Shown here piece by piece: positions 33,776 through 41,901 of a DNA stretch of 64,000 nucleotides. Source of the stretch: Saccharibacillus endophyticus (GTDB lineage Bacteria > Bacillota > Bacilli > Paenibacillales > Paenibacillaceae). A program made the position numbers and the translations under genes. Every line of letters starts with the position of its first letter. Position 1 is the stretch's first letter. The stretch is taken from NCBI RefSeq assembly GCF_013185185.1, contig NZ_JAAZWE010000001.1, forward strand, positions 1 to 64,000. The letters run 5' to 3'. A model generated the notes under the pieces. It was not told the origin of the DNA. It saw only the letters and a list, made by a program, of their open reading frames with translations, and made no database searches.

Positions 33776-34807
33776 ATGTCGATGAATCCAAATGCCGGAA
33801 CTCCTCCGGTATATGAAGCAAAACGCGGCGACTACAATGGAGAAGAAGCCGTTTGGCTGAAATACGGAGACTATGAAGCAGCGGTACTTCCGAAAGTCGG
33901 CGGCAACCTGATCGCTTTCCGCGATACCAAGCGCGGTTTCCGTTTTCTGCGCGAGCCGGAAGACATGCAAGCTTTCGTATCCGACCCGGGCACGCACGGC
34001 ATTCCGCCGCTGTTCCCTCCGAACCGCTATGACGGCGGCAAGCTGAAATGGAACGGCGAAGAGTACGTCTTCCCCGTGAACGAAGAAGCGACGGGCAACT
34101 TCCTGCACGGCTACTTGCATACGCTTCCTTGGGATGTGGAAGCTTTCGGCGCGTCGGAAGCGGAAAGCTTTGTCGTGGTGGCCCATCATGTCGGCGAAGG
34201 CCATAAAATGTACGAATATTTCCCTTATGCGTTCACGCTGCGCATTCGCTACACGCTGAGCTCGCTTGGGCTGGAACAGGACGTCACGCTCTTTAACGAA
34301 TCGGGACGCAAGCTGCCGGCGCTGCTCGCTTTCCATACGGCGCTCAATGCGCCTTTCGCGGAAGAAAGCACGTCGGAAGATTGCAAAATAAAAGTCACGA
34401 TCGGACAACGGCGCGAGTTGGACGGCCGGATGCTGCCCACCGGAGGCTTCCAACCGCTGGTCGAGTGGGAAGAAGAAATGCGCGAAAGCGGCGTGAATCC
34501 TTATGTCGATTCGATGGATAATCATTATACGGCGGTTCCTCAAGGCGGACGTAACCGTGCGGAAATTACCGATTCGCGCATCGGCGTCAAAGTTGTGTAT
34601 GATGTAGGTACGTCTTATCGTCACTGGATGATCTGGAACAGCGGAGCCGGCGGCTCGTTCATCTGTCCGGAACCGCAGGTCAATCTGGTGAATGCGCCGA
34701 ACCAATCGCTGCCTAGCGAAGATATGGGATTGTTCGCGATCGAAGCGGGCGAAGTTTGGCAGGCGACAAGCCGTATTTATGCGGTGGATTTGGCAAGCGG
34801 CGTATAA
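33776..34807 (+). CDS. Aldose 1-epimerase family protein
   Basis: 343 residues, ribosome site AAAGGAGA. It is a galactose mutarotase-like beta-supersandwich: GGNLIAFRD near the N-terminus, GIPPLFPPNRYDGGKLKWNGEEYVFPVNE, the catalytic-type HGYLHTLPWDV and LLAFHTALNAPF, and C-terminal EPQVNLVNAPNQ. Such enzymes interconvert anomers of aldoses or hexose-6-phosphates. It likely forms an operon with the nitroreductase gene that follows after 15 bases. Confidence 0.88.
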   Translation: MSMNPNAGTPPVYEAKRGDYNGEEAVWLKYGDYEAAVLPKVGGNLIAFRDTKRGFRFLREPEDMQAFVSDPGTHGIPPLFPPNRYDGGKLKWNGEEYVFPVNEEATGNFLHGYLHTLPWDVEAFGASEAESFVVVAHHVGEGHKMYEYFPYAFTLRIRYTLSSLGLEQDVTLFNESGRKLPALLAFHTALNAPFAEESTSEDCKIKVTIGQRRELDGRMLPTGGFQPLVEWEEEMRESGVNPYVDSMDNHYTAVPQGGRNRAEITDSRIGVKVVYDVGTSYRHWMIWNSGAGGSFICPEPQVNLVNAPNQSLPSEDMGLFAIEAGEVWQATSRIYAVDLASGV

Positions 34808-34822
34808 AAAGGAGGAATCGCA

Positions 34823-35407
34823 ATGGAACTGTCAGAAGCGATCCGCACCCGGCGCAGCGTCGGGGCGGTCAAGGATGAAAGCGTGCCGCGCGAGTTGATC
34901 GAGCGTATTTTGGAAGCGGGAACGTGGGCGCCGACTCACCGCAAAACGCAGCCGTGGCGATTCTTTGTTTTGCAAGGAGAAGGCCGATCCCGTCTTGCAT
35001 CCGCATTGGTCGATACGGAAGCGGCGGAGAAGGGCACAAGTCCGTCCGCGGAAGAGCGCGAGGAGCTGCTGGCTTCGGCGCAGAAAAAAGTCTCGCGCGC
35101 TCCCGTGATCATCGCGGTAGGCTGCGAGCCTGTCGACGAACCGAATATCATTCCGTTGGAGGAGACCCTTTCGGTAGCGGCGGCGATTCAAAACATGCTG
35201 CTTGAAGCTCATGCTCTGGGTCTGGGCGCAGTATGGAGAAGCGGGAGTTCATGCTATCACCCGGTGATGGCGGAGCGCTTCGGTCTCGGAGCGAACGGGC
35301 AAATGCTCGGCTTCGTGTACCTCGGTTATCCGGCACGCGAACCGGGCGAAGGCAAGCGCGAATCTTTCGAGACGAAAACGGCTTGGATTGACGGGGCAGA
35401 GGACTGA
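34823..35407 (+). CDS. Nitroreductase family protein (YdjA-like)
   Basis: 194 residues, ribosome site AAAAGGAGG. The opening AIRTRRSVGAVKDESVPRELIERILEAGTWAPTHRKTQPWRF is the FMN-binding Arg-Arg-Ser motif and helix of the family; GLGAVWRSG and FVYLGYPA are typical of the short YdjA/TdsD branch. It reduces nitro compounds or quinones with NAD(P)H as an FMN dimer. One of three nitroreductase-family genes in the window. Confidence 0.92.
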   Translation: MELSEAIRTRRSVGAVKDESVPRELIERILEAGTWAPTHRKTQPWRFFVLQGEGRSRLASALVDTEAAEKGTSPSAEEREELLASAQKKVSRAPVIIAVGCEPVDEPNIIPLEETLSVAAAIQNMLLEAHALGLGAVWRSGSSCYHPVMAERFGLGANGQMLGFVYLGYPAREPGEGKRESFETKTAWIDGAED

Positions 35408-35440
35408 TTGCTTGTTGGAACGTGTAAACGGCTTTAACTA

Positions 35441-35540
35441 ACCTTGTCAACTCTTAATCAGGGGATTACGTTCGAATGAAAGGCACACGCTTCAGGTGCG
35501 TTTCATTCGGGCGTAACCTTACTTTTAGCGTTGACAAGGT
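35441..35540. repeat. Long nested palindrome with outward -35-like ends
   Basis: Outer arms ACCTTGTCAAC (35441-35451) and GTTGACAAGGT (35530-35540) are perfectly complementary. A nested hairpin pairs GAATGAAAGGCAC with GTGCGTTTCATTC (one mismatch), and TTACG with CGTAA flanks it. Each outer arm carries TTGACA pointing outward. It lies in the gap between the nitroreductase and thioesterase genes. MITE-like; no second copy seen in the window. Confidence 0.6.
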
Positions 35541-35599
35541 GCCAAAGCGAATTTACACACGCGATCCTTTTCCGGAAGTTATGGGTTTGGACTTTGATC

Positions 35600-35635
35600 G
35601 GCTTTGCGTCTCATTGGAGACGCGAAGCCTTTTTA
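35600..35635 (+). terminator. Rho-independent terminator
   Basis: GGCTT-GCGTCTC pairs with GAGACGC-AAGCC (single-base bulges) and is followed by TTTTT. It ends the epimerase-nitroreductase transcript about 190 bases after the last stop. Confidence 0.88.
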
Positions 35636-35674
35636 TTAGCTTGTTAGCTTGGCAGAAACGCGCCAGGTTCAATT

Positions 35675-35703
35675 TTGGAGATTGCCCGATACGAAGATAT
35701 AAT
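35675..35703 (+). promoter_or_regulatory. Sigma-A promoter of the thioesterase gene
   Basis: TTGGAG (35675-35680), 17-base spacer, TATAAT (35698-35703), directly downstream of the terminator. Confidence 0.65.
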
Positions 35704-35753
35704 GAAGGATGGAAGGCGAAGAACTTTTCTTTGTCCGAAAGGAGATGAAGCGC

Positions 35754-36509
35754 GTGCAGGACGTATGGACCGAACCTTTCGTCGCTACGGTGACGGAATC
35801 GGACTTTGCCGGACGCATTCGTCCGTCCGCGACCCTGGCGGCGATGCAAAACGCGGCCGACCGCCATCTGGAGAATGCCGGCGTTCCCGTGGCCCGCCTG
35901 CTTGAGCGCGGGTTGGCCTGGGTGCTGATGACGACTCAAGTGAAGTTGGAAAGGATGCCCCGGCTCGGAGAGACTTTGACATTGGAGACGTGGAGTAGCG
36001 GAGCGTCCGGGGTATTATGGACACGCGATTATCGACTTTTTGGGACAGACGATCTTGAAGTCATGCGGGCTTCTACAGCCTGGACGCTGGTCGATATCCA
36101 TAAACGCCGCATATTGCGTCCGTCCGCGTTTCCGTTTCCATTACCGGTCAGCAGCCGCCCTTCTTTATCCGGACCGCCGGAAAAGGCATCTATGCCCGAT
36201 AAAGGAATAGAGTGGTCGGAGCCTATGACCTACACGGTACCTTATAGTGCAGTAGACTGCTACGGTCATATGAATAATGCTCGTTATGCCGATCTATGCA
36301 CCGATCTGATGAACCCGGAGCAATTGCGAAATTTTGATCTGGCCGCGTTTCGGATCACCTACAATCAGGAAGCTGCACTGGGAGACAACATTCAACTTCG
36401 CTGCGGGCAGCAAGGAAGCGAATGGTTTGTTTTTGGAGAAACGGAAACGGGACGCAAAAGGTTCGAGGCGGTGTGGTCGCTTAAGCCGAAGACGAAAGTT
36501 TTTAAATGA
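35754..36509 (+). CDS. Acyl-ACP thioesterase family protein
   Basis: 251 residues from GTG 35754; GAAAGGAG (ending 35743) is well placed for it but too near the ATG at 35745. Double hot-dog fold: N-terminal VTESDFAGRIRPSATLAAMQNAA, middle WVLMTTQVKLERMPRLGETLTLETW, and the C-terminal repeat PYSAVDCYGHMNNARYADLCTDLM with the conserved N-N-x-Y. Such enzymes release fatty acids from acyl carrier protein. The next gene (aldo/keto reductase) follows after 18 bases in the same direction. Confidence 0.88.
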   Translation: MQDVWTEPFVATVTESDFAGRIRPSATLAAMQNAADRHLENAGVPVARLLERGLAWVLMTTQVKLERMPRLGETLTLETWSSGASGVLWTRDYRLFGTDDLEVMRASTAWTLVDIHKRRILRPSAFPFPLPVSSRPSLSGPPEKASMPDKGIEWSEPMTYTVPYSAVDCYGHMNNARYADLCTDLMNPEQLRNFDLAAFRITYNQEAALGDNIQLRCGQQGSEWFVFGETETGRKRFEAVWSLKPKTKVFK

Positions 36510-36527
36510 AGGAAGGGAGCACCCGAT

Positions 36528-37430
36528 ATGAAAAAAAACAAGCTTGGCCGCTCGGAGCTTCTCGTGAGCGAGATTGGTTTTGGCTGTATGTCGATAGGCA
36601 CGGAGGAGAATAAGGCGATCCGTTTGCTGCATGAAGCCCTCGATCTTGGAATCAATTTGCTGGATACGGCAGACTTGTACGATGCGGGGCGCAACGAAGA
36701 ATTGGTCGGAAAAGCGATCCGGAGCCGCCGGAGCGAAGTCGTCTTGGCAACCAAAGTCGGAAACCGCCGCGTGCCGGGGCAGGAAGGTTGGGCCTGGGAT
36801 GCTTCGAAAGGCTATATTCTGTCTGCGGTGAAAGACAGTCTGCGTCGGTTGGGAACGGATTATATCGATCTTTACCAACTGCACGGCGGGACGCTCGACG
36901 ACCCGATCGAAGAGACGATCGAAGCTTTCGAGCAGTTGAAACGCGAAGGCGTGATCCGTTATTACGGCATTTCATCGATTCGTCCGAATGTCGTCCGGGA
37001 ATATGTATCGCGCTCGAATATCGCAAGCGTCATGAGCCAATACAGTATTTTGGATCGCAGGCCGGAGGAAGGGATTCTTCCGCTGCTCGAAGCAAACGGC
37101 ATAGGTCTGATCGCCCGCGGCCCTGTCGCAAGCGGCATGCTGGCGGAAGAATGCGAAGGTAAACTTGCAAAAGGTTATCTGGGCTATACGGAAACGGAAT
37201 TACGGGATTTTCGCAGCGGCATCAAGAAGGCGGCAGATCGCCCATTGACGGAAACCGCGCTGCGTTATCCATTGGCCAACCCGGCAGTCGCTTGCGTCCT
37301 GGCCGGTGCAAGCACGTCGGAGCAGCTCAGCGCCAATGCGGCATCAGCATCACGTTCGCCGTTGAGCAGTGCGGAGCTTGCAGATATTCGTTCGGCCGTT
37401 CCGGCTAACGTATACGCGCAGCATCGTTGA
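36528..37430 (+). CDS. Aldo/keto reductase
   Basis: 300 residues, ribosome site AAGGAAGGGAG. TIM-barrel enzyme with catalytic tetrad Asp (LLDTADLYD), Tyr (DLYDAGRNEELVG), Lys (VVLATKVGNR) and His (YQLHGG). NADPH-dependent reduction of an aldehyde or ketone; substrate unknown. The closest look is to the YdbC/IolS-type branch. Probably cotranscribed with the thioesterase gene. Confidence 0.92.
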   Translation: MKKNKLGRSELLVSEIGFGCMSIGTEENKAIRLLHEALDLGINLLDTADLYDAGRNEELVGKAIRSRRSEVVLATKVGNRRVPGQEGWAWDASKGYILSAVKDSLRRLGTDYIDLYQLHGGTLDDPIEETIEAFEQLKREGVIRYYGISSIRPNVVREYVSRSNIASVMSQYSILDRRPEEGILPLLEANGIGLIARGPVASGMLAEECEGKLAKGYLGYTETELRDFRSGIKKAADRPLTETALRYPLANPAVACVLAGASTSEQLSANAASASRSPLSSAELADIRSAVPANVYAQHR

Positions 37431-37475
37431 AAAACAGATCGTAAGAAGAAAAAAATTCGATTGATTAAGGACGAG

Positions 37476-37517
37476 GCAGGCCTGCACGGACATGCTTCCG
37501 CAGAGCCTGCTTTTTTC
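37476..37517 (+). terminator. Terminator after the aldo/keto reductase gene
   Basis: GCAGGC pairs with GCCTGC around a 23-base loop, followed by TTTTTT. Confidence 0.7.
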
Positions 37518-37545
37518 TTTTTGCTGCCGATTGCGCAAGTCCGGC

Positions 37546-37571
37546 GTTAGATCGTTCTTCATTACGGGTAA
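37546..37571 (+). promoter_or_regulatory. Sigma-B-like promoter of the 82-residue gene
   Basis: GTTAGA (37546-37551), 14-base spacer, GGGTAA (37566-37571). The start codon lies 38 bases downstream. Confidence 0.5.
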
Positions 37572-37608
37572 AAGGGAGGAGAAGCCGACTACAGGAGGTG
37601 CTTAAACG

Positions 37609-37857
37609 ATGGATGCCAAACGCGACGAAAAGAAACAGCACGAACAGAATCAAGAAGACAAGAATCGTGAAGGAGCACTCGACCATCCCGAACAATACCC
37701 GACCGAAAACGAGAGCTTGTTCGATATGCACGAAGAGGAACAAAACGTCGATTCGCTGCCGATCGAGGATATTCGATTGGAGCAGCAGGAGGAGAAGGAC
37801 AAGGATGCGACCAAGCAGCGTTCTTCGAGCGACGATAAATATAACAGCGGTTTTTGA
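37609..37857 (+). CDS. Small highly hydrophilic acidic protein
   Basis: 82 residues, ribosome site CAGGAGGTG. More than half the residues are charged or Gln/Asn (MDAKRDEKKQHEQNQEDKN...), there is no hydrophobic core, and it is probably disordered. No family recognised. Such proteins, together with a sigma-B-like promoter, fit a desiccation or general stress role, but this is inference. A family 1 repeat follows 72 bases after the stop. Confidence 0.65.
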   Translation: MDAKRDEKKQHEQNQEDKNREGALDHPEQYPTENESLFDMHEEEQNVDSLPIEDIRLEQQEEKDKDATKQRSSSDDKYNSGF

Positions 37858-37929
37858 CGGATAGGAAAAAACCTGCCGGGGAAGCCGGAAACTTTGCTTT
37901 CTCGTTTAAGGTCATGTTTGTAAAACGGA

Positions 37930-38080
37930 GGCGCTGCGGAAGAAATTACAAGCATATGCTTCCGAAGTGCATTTCTTCGAAATGTTTTACAAAACGCTGT
38001 CTCACTCGGGAAACCGTAATGGAATTTTAATGGAAGTTTCCCGAGTTCAAAGGCGTTTTTCACTGAATTTCTTCCTCCGC
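37930..38080 (+). repeat. Dispersed palindromic repeat, family 1, copy A (long form)
   Basis: Ends GCGGAAGAAATT (37936-37947) and AATTTCTTCC.CCGC (38066-38080) pair; inside, CTCGGGAAAC pairs with GTTTCCCGAG, next to the conserved GCTGTCTCAC and GTTCAAAGGCGT. The long form has an extra hairpin, CTTCCGAAGTGCATTTCTTCG, shared only with copy C (47905-48055). It lies 3' of the 82-residue gene in the same orientation. Confidence 0.8.
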
Positions 38081-38117
38081 TACTGCGCAGTTTTACGAAC
38101 AGGACTCACTCGAAATA

Positions 38118-38147
38118 AAAGCCTTCCGGAAAACCGGAAGGCTTTTT
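38118..38147. terminator. Bidirectional terminator
   Basis: Perfect 12-bp stem AAAGCCTTCCGG with CCGGAAGGCTTT around AAAA, with T-runs on both strands. It lies between convergent genes (82-residue gene and CNNM/CorC transporter gene). Confidence 0.92.
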
Positions 38148-38215
38148 GCGGGTTATGTGGGTAGAAGTTCGAAAAGCGGAACATCAAAAGAACAAAGATT
38201 ACCGTGCCAAGACGA

Positions 38216-39562
38216 TCAAACTTCTTCGTTCAGCGCGTTGCGCTCGAGGTTTTCGTCGGCTTCGACGGGGTGGCGGACGATTTCAAGTTTACGATAGCGA
38301 CGGGGGCCGCGGCGGAGTACGGTGAATTCGAGGTTTTCGTACTGCCATTTTTGGCCGACGGTAAGATCCGGTTTTTGGCCGTATAACCAGCCGCCGATTG
38401 TATTGAGTTCTTCGTCGTCGAGGTCGGTCATCAGGATTTCGTTGATGCGGTGGATAAAGACTTTGCCGTCGACGACGAGGTCGTCATCCGATAATTGGAC
38501 GAGTTCCGCTTCTTCGGCTTCGTCGAACTCGTCGCGGATGTCGCCTACGATTTCTTCCAAAATGTCTTCGATGGTGACCATGCCGGACGTGCCGCCGTAT
38601 TCATCGACCAGCACGGCGAGGTGCGTGTTTTCTTTTTGCATCTTTTTGAGCAGATCTTTGACCGCCATGCTCTCGGATACGGACATAACCGGGTGTACGA
38701 GCTCTGCAACGTCCAAATCCGGGTTCTCTTCCAATGCCAGGAAATATTGCTTGGTGTTGATCATGCCGACGATATGGTCTTTGCTGGAATCGGCTACCGG
38801 GAAGCGGGTGTATTGTTCTTGCAAAATGATGCGCCGGTTTTCTTCGCGAGACTTGTCCAGATACAGGCAGGCCATATCGGTACGCGGCACCATGATTTCA
38901 TTAGCCAGCATTTCGTCGAAGGCAAAGATTCGGTTAACGTAGCCCAGTTCGCTTTGATTGATTTTGCCGCCTTCGTAGCTTTCATTCAGAATCAGGCGAA
39001 GTTCTTCTTCGGAAAAGGCTTCGCCGTGTTCGCTGGCCGGTTTCATGCCGATCAGGCGACCGATTTGGTTGGCAGAGCCGTTCAGCAGCCAGATAAACGG
39101 ATACATCACTTTGTAGAAGATAAGCAGCGAACCCGATACTGCCAATGTTACGGCTTCGGATTTTTGGATCGCCACCGTTTTAGGGAACAGTTCACCGACT
39201 ACGACGTGCAGATAGGTGATAATCGCGAATGCCAACACATAAGACAACAGCGAGGCAACCGCTTCGGGAATCGCCGGAACGGCCTCGAACACCGGATGAA
39301 GCAACAGCTCCATAGTCGGCTCGCCGAGCGATCCGAGGCCGAGGGCCGTAATCGTGATGCCCAATTGGCAGGCGGATAACGATCCGTCGAGATTGGTAAT
39401 GACCTTTTTGGCGTTAACGGCCCGTTTATTGCCTTCCATGATCAACTGGTCAATCCGGCTTCCCCGGACTCGAATGATGGCAAATTCGGTAATGACGAAA
39501 TAAGCGGTTGCCGCAATCAGCAGCGCAACCAGCGTAAGATTAACGGCTATGGTAACTCCCAT
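38216..39562 (-). CDS. CNNM/CorC-family (HlyC/CorC) transporter
   Basis: 448 residues. The N-terminal DUF21/CNNM domain (1-200) has three to four membrane segments and the conserved GxxCQLGITITALGLG-type stretch (SLSACQLGITITALGLGSLGEP). Two CBS domains follow (about 215-340; MVPRTDMACLYLD, HLAVLVDEYGGTSGMVTIEDILEEIVGDIRDEFD), then the CorC_HlyC domain (350-435). The family is linked to Mg2+ export or resistance. Its ribosome site GAAGGGAG lies inside a 16-bp match to the end of the family 1 repeat. Confidence 0.93.
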   Translation of the reverse strand: MGVTIAVNLTLVALLIAATAYFVITEFAIIRVRGSRIDQLIMEGNKRAVNAKKVITNLDGSLSACQLGITITALGLGSLGEPTMELLLHPVFEAVPAIPEAVASLLSYVLAFAIITYLHVVVGELFPKTVAIQKSEAVTLAVSGSLLIFYKVMYPFIWLLNGSANQIGRLIGMKPASEHGEAFSEEELRLILNESYEGGKINQSELGYVNRIFAFDEMLANEIMVPRTDMACLYLDKSREENRRIILQEQYTRFPVADSSKDHIVGMINTKQYFLALEENPDLDVAELVHPVMSVSESMAVKDLLKKMQKENTHLAVLVDEYGGTSGMVTIEDILEEIVGDIRDEFDEAEEAELVQLSDDDLVVDGKVFIHRINEILMTDLDDEELNTIGGWLYGQKPDLTVGQKWQYENLEFTVLRRGPRRYRKLEIVRHPVEADENLERNALNEEV

Positions 39563-39563
39563 G

Positions 39564-39582
39564 TGAACGAATTTCTCCCTTC
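39564..39582 (-). repeat. Fragment of family 1 repeat overlapping a ribosome binding site
   Basis: TGAACGAATTTCTCCC is identical to the end of family 1 copy D (56100-56115). On the minus strand it supplies GAAGGGAG directly upstream of the transporter gene start at 39562. Confidence 0.5.
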
Positions 39583-39598
39583 GTGTATGAAACGCTTT

Positions 39599-39886
39599 TC
39601 AAGCAAATAAGGAAAAGCGGTGCTCATGCACGTAATTGGAGAGAAATTTGAGCGGTCGCAGCAGCATTCTTTTCAAATGCAGCAGGACGGCCCACCCGAT
39701 CAGCAGTTCTGTTGCATGCAGCGGGAAAAAGGGATTATAGGGCGGTGCAGGATCGGATTCCAGCGGAATTCCGCCTGGCGTCCACAACATCGAGGATAAG
39801 CCTGAAGGCAGCAGCCCTACTCCGGTATCCGCGCTATTGAGATTATCCAATGCTTCGTCCAGATCGATCGGGTCCGCATCTTTCAA
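39599..39886 (-). CDS. Possible small membrane protein with uncertain start
   Basis: The frame ends in a plausible membrane helix (HATELLIGWAVLLHLKRMLL). The first conventional start is TTG 39886, but the open frame continues about 120 bases upstream and there encodes a typical signal-peptide core (SFIFIFLLTLVLCLSPA) just before it. No ATG, GTG or TTG precedes that core in frame. Either a rare start codon is used, or a mutation has removed the start and this is a pseudogene. No family recognised; same direction as the transporter gene downstream. Confidence 0.4.
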   Translation of the reverse strand: MKDADPIDLDEALDNLNSADTGVGLLPSGLSSMLWTPGGIPLESDPAPPYNPFFPLHATELLIGWAVLLHLKRMLLRPLKFLSNYVHEHRFSLFA

Positions 39887-40259
39887 GATGGCAGGCGATA
39901 GGCACAGAACAAGAGTCAGCAGAAAAATAAAAATAAAGCTGCCCCCGTTTGTCGCGATGCGAGAAACGTTCCGGGGCCTTCGTATTCGATTAGATATAAG
40001 GAAACGACCCCTTTCAATATGTAGGTCTTATGCGCGATTTCGGGCCGGAAATTCATATATTATGCAAATGCTGAAATATGAAAGTTCAACTACACAAATT
40101 GTATGGAGAACCGACGCACATGTCAAATGAACGTTCAAAAACGTCGTTTTGGTTTATATAATTTTGAAACTGACTTTACAAAAGCAAGCGGGAACATACG
40201 ACGGGCAGCAAAACGTTCGGCGCCTGAACCTGCATAATCGGAGAGGAGCTTTCTTTATT
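39887..40259. other. Divergent intergenic region
   Basis: Contains the upstream continuation of the frame ending at 39599 (to about 40010), and the promoter region of the flavoprotein gene: a palindrome at 40128-40137 and TATAAT at 40157-40162. Nothing else recognised. Confidence 0.5.
40128..40162 (+). promoter_or_regulatory. Promoter and candidate operator of the flavoprotein gene
   Basis: The perfect 10-bp palindrome TGAACGTTCA (40128-40137) overlaps the expected -35 position of a TATAAT (-10) at 40157-40162. A bound regulator there could block or assist polymerase. Confidence 0.5.
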
Positions 40260-41171
40260 ATGGTATACGATTGCATCATTATCGGAGGAGGAATTGCCGG
40301 TACTCAAGCTGCGATTCAATTGGGACGCTACAGCGGGCATAACGTGCTGGTGATCGATTCCGGTCACGGACGCTCCTCCGTGTGCCATACCTATCATAAT
40401 ATTATCGGTTGGCCCGAAGGAGTGACCGGCGAACATTTGCGCAAAGTAGGCAGGGAGCAGGCGCAAGGGCTCGGCATCGAATTTTTGGAAGGAACCGTGA
40501 CCGAAGCCGCGCGCGACGGCGAACGATTTGTTCTGACGACCGGCGACGGTAATCGGTTTACCGCGCATACGGTATTGATCGCGACCGGCATGCTGGACCG
40601 TTATCCCGAAATCCAAGGATTGCGCCATGCGTTGGGATATAGCATTTACATTTGTCCGGATTGCGACGGTTACGAGATCGTGGATCGGAAAACGGTATTG
40701 ATCGGATCGGGCGAACACGGATCGGGCATGGCGGTGCTGCTTGCCGAACGAACGCCTCACGTCACGTATATCAATCACGAGCAGAAGCCGATCGAACAGC
40801 GCCTGATCGACCATTTGCAAAAGATCGGCGTGACTTATATCGAACAACCGGTAGCGGAAGTGCGTTCCGACGATCAGCGCGATATTCAATCGGTAGTGCT
40901 GCAAGACGGAACGGTCATCGAAGCGGAACGCGGATTTATCGCTTTCGGCGGTAACCATGTCCGGACGGAACTTGCCGAGCAGCTCGGCGTCACGTTGGAA
41001 AGCAACCGTCATATTAAAACCGATTCCCGAACCAAAATGACGGACGTCGAAGGCGTATGGGTCGCCGGGGATATCGGGCTGCATTCCGAACTCTCCACCA
41101 TCGCCATGGGAGAAGGGACGCAAGCAGCTATTTGGATACACAAGAAATTGCGCAAAATTCATAAAAGCTAA
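40260..41171 (+). CDS. Thioredoxin-reductase-like FAD-dependent oxidoreductase
   Basis: 303 residues from ATG 40260 behind GGAGAGGAG; an upstream in-frame start at 40149 runs through the promoter. FAD motif IIIGGGIAGTQAAIQLGRY, redox pair in IYICPDCDGYE (CxxC), NADPH motif VLIGSGEHGSGMAVLLAE, and C-terminal GVWVAGDIG. The CPxCDG(Y/W)E context marks the low-molecular-weight thioredoxin-reductase-like group that includes dithiol oxidases rather than housekeeping TrxB. The substrate is unknown. Confidence 0.9.
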   Translation: MVYDCIIIGGGIAGTQAAIQLGRYSGHNVLVIDSGHGRSSVCHTYHNIIGWPEGVTGEHLRKVGREQAQGLGIEFLEGTVTEAARDGERFVLTTGDGNRFTAHTVLIATGMLDRYPEIQGLRHALGYSIYICPDCDGYEIVDRKTVLIGSGEHGSGMAVLLAERTPHVTYINHEQKPIEQRLIDHLQKIGVTYIEQPVAEVRSDDQRDIQSVVLQDGTVIEAERGFIAFGGNHVRTELAEQLGVTLESNRHIKTDSRTKMTDVEGVWVAGDIGLHSELSTIAMGEGTQAAIWIHKKLRKIHKS

Positions 41172-41180
41172 AACGTTAGG

Positions 41181-41203
41181 GTTCATATTTGGCTGACGGG
41201 TTA
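41181..41203 (+). promoter_or_regulatory. Sigma-B-like promoter candidate of the DUF3243 gene
   Basis: GTTCAT (41181-41186), 11-base spacer (short), GGGTTA (41198-41203). Weaker than the other three candidates. Confidence 0.3.
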
Positions 41204-41288
41204 ATAATAGTGCAGCAGGTGCTTGTAGCTTTGAAAAAATGCCGTTAGATCCGCTTAAAGAAACCCACAACCGAGAGGAGAACTAACC

Positions 41289-41642
41289 ATGAGCGACAAC
41301 ATCAAAGAACAACAGCATGCGGTAACGAAAGACGGGGAATTGCAGACGGACAAGGTCGAACAAACCATCGATCGCATCAGCGACGACAAAAAAGACAAGA
41401 TCCTGCAGGATTTCGAAGAGTTCAAAAAATACCTGCATAACCGGATCAAAATCGGAGAAAGCATCGGGCTGGGCGAAGAGCAATTGGCTAAAGTGGCCGA
41501 AAAAGTAGCCGGTTATCTGGCAGCCAACGAAGAGCCGCGCAACAGCGAGGAAAAGCTGCTTCAGGAGCTTTGGAAGGTCGGCGACCAGGATCAACGCCAT
41601 AAGCTGGCGCATCTGTTGGTTCGCTTGGCTCAAAATTCTTAA
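41289..41642 (+). CDS. DUF3243 family protein
   Basis: 117 residues, ribosome site GAGAGGAGAA. Residues about 35-115 match DUF3243: KDKILQDFEEFKKYLHNRIKIGESIGLGEEQLAKVAEKVAGYLAANEEPRN then LLQELWKVGDQDQRHKLAHLLVRL. The fold is helical and its function is not known (YmfJ in B. subtilis belongs here). The N-terminal ~30 residues are a charged extension. Single gene ended by a strong terminator. Confidence 0.88.
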   Translation: MSDNIKEQQHAVTKDGELQTDKVEQTIDRISDDKKDKILQDFEEFKKYLHNRIKIGESIGLGEEQLAKVAEKVAGYLAANEEPRNSEEKLLQELWKVGDQDQRHKLAHLLVRLAQNS

Positions 41643-41778
41643 AATTCGAATTGCTTGATATGGGCGGGCATACGGTTCCTCGCGAAAGAGGCCGACCCGC
41701 CGATCAATCGGTTTTTACAAAAATCGGATTCTTGATCTTACACATCCTACGACGTACAACAAAGCAGCCACCGATTTT

Positions 41779-41816
41779 GGGAAAGCCTTCTGATCGCATA
41801 GAGGCTTTCCCTTTTA
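41779..41816 (+). terminator. Terminator after the DUF3243 gene
   Basis: Perfect 10-bp stem GGGAAAGCCT with AGGCTTTCCC, 13-base loop, then TTTT. Confidence 0.88.
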
Positions 41817-41845
41817 AGTTTTATGGAATTAAAAGGGCTGTGGGG

Positions 41846-41851
41846 TATAAT
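41846..41851 (+). promoter_or_regulatory. -10 element of the hscC operon
   Basis: TATAAT 50 bases upstream of the hscC start; the -35 region is not convincing. Confidence 0.45.
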
Positions 41852-41901
41852 GAGGAATAAATAGAGCTAGCAATACCAAACCGAAGAGCGAGGTGAACGT
41901 A

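Noticed and set aside
35476..35748. 90-codon frame between the nitroreductase and thioesterase genes
   Set aside because: It reads through a nested palindrome and a strong terminator, and ends inside the promoter region of the next gene.
41651..41860. Possible 69-codon gene after the DUF3243 gene
   Set aside because: It runs through a strong terminator (41779-41816), starts with TTG without a ribosome site and has no recognisable content.
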